This document shows positions 63,331-64,000 of a stretch of 64,000 bases of DNA, piece after piece (the stretch's first letter is position 1; each line of letters begins with the position of its first letter). A program made the translations under genes and the position numbers. Source of the DNA: Prochlorococcus sp. AG-409-B13 (GTDB taxonomy: Bacteria > Cyanobacteriota > Cyanobacteriia > PCC-6307 > Cyanobiaceae); the NCBI GenBank assembly GCA_003216035.1, contig QCJM01000004.1, positions 1-64,000 on the forward strand. The letters run 5' to 3'. Under the pieces are notes generated by a model. It was not told where the DNA came from and searched no databases. It saw only the letters and a list, made by a program, of their open reading frames with translations.

Positions 63331-63999
63331 CTATGAATAGTTTTTGGCATCATTCCAGAACTTTTCTGTAATTTCTTTTGTTGCCTCTACATTAAAAAGT
63401 TCGCTGGCTATTTCATCATTAATAGTAAAAGTATTTATTCCTCTAGAGGCTAGGAAGCTGAGGTCATTGATTGAGCCAATACTTGCCGCCAGTAATTTGC
63501 AATTGCTATTTATACTATTTAAAGTTCTTTGCATTTCTATAAGAATAGCTTTCCCATCTCTTCCTTGATTATTTATACGCTTCAAATAGGGCGCTATATA
63601 ATCTGCTCCAAGGGCCGCTGCTATTAAGATTTGCCTTGGTTCAAAACAGGCAGTAAAAGTTACAGGAATCTTTGAATCAATTAATATCCTTGCAGCAACA
63701 CAACCTGTTCTCGTAATTGGGATTTTTACATAGATATTTGTATTTCTTTTTTTTAATTGACTTATAGCAATTCCGCTATCTCTTAGTTCTTCGATGGTAA
63801 GCCCCCATGCTTGGAGATGTAATTCGTGACATTCCAGCCTTTCGGCTTCATCTACAAGGAGTTGTAAATTATTGATCTTACAGGGAATGTTTGCTCTCTT
63901 AAGAAGGCTTGGGTTGGTAGTTATTCCATTAAATAGACCAGACGGGAGCCATTCTTCCCATTCCTTGTGGTCAGCACTGTCAAGGAGGAGATGAAGGCT
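63331..63999 (-). CDS. Transaldolase / fructose-6-phosphate aldolase family protein, 5'-truncated by window edge
   Basis: Hand translation of the open minus frame: SLHLLLDSADHKEWEEWLPSGLFNGITTNPSLLKRA...NIYVKIPITRTGCVAARILIDSKIPVTFTACFEPRQILIAAALGADYIAPYLKRINNQGRDGK. The ORF track shows only the last 84 aa. Confidence 0.85.
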   Translation of the reverse strand, partial: SLHLLLDSADHKEWEEWLPSGLFNGITTNPSLLKRANIPCKINNLQLLVDEAERLECHELHLQAWGLTIEELRDSGIAISQLKKRNTNIYVKIPITRTGCVAARILIDSKIPVTFTACFEPRQILIAAALGADYIAPYLKRINNQGRDGKAILIEMQRTLNSINSNCKLLAASIGSINDLSFLASRGINTFTINDEIASELFNVEATKEITEKFWNDAKNYS

Positions 64000-64000
64000 A

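Overview
This window reads as ordinary chromosome from a marine picocyanobacterium, most likely a low-light Prochlorococcus or a close relative. The lineage call is inference from gene content: split rpoC1/rpoC2, an Hli protein, PSRP-3/Ycf65, Ycf35, the cyanobacterial atp operon with b and b' subunits, and CcsB/CcdA. No CRISPR array, prophage, transposase or obvious genomic island was seen. It contains one tRNA-Thr; the infB-ylxR-nusA-rimP block; the htrA, rpiA, hisD, rpsT, tatD, rpoB-rpoC1-rpoC2 region; a small Hli gene missing from the ORF track, overlapping rlmN; a DUF2997/Ycf35/ferredoxin/aldo-keto reductase cluster; a biotin locus (bioF, BioK-like hydrolase, bioC, bioD, bioA); a Ski2-like helicase, fumC, purB, tlyA, glnB, queF, ccsB-ccdA-ftsW; the ATP synthase operon; ald; an operon of a DUF21/CBS protein, a GTPase, nadD and nadE; pepP; a HAD protein; PSRP-3; and a transaldolase-family gene cut by the window edge. 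The observations most worth checking are: (1) a perfect 135-bp tandem repeat that is an acidic protein tail on one strand and, in its first copy, the C-terminus of a DUF3493-like protein on the other; (2) ccdA with no ATG/GTG/TTG codon upstream of its first redox-Cys helix; (3) the tight Ycf35-ferredoxin-AKR cluster of unknown function; (4) a cluster of perfect palindromes between the DUF4278 gene and queF; (5) a C10 tract in the atpE leader. I did not find a clearly novel multi-gene system.
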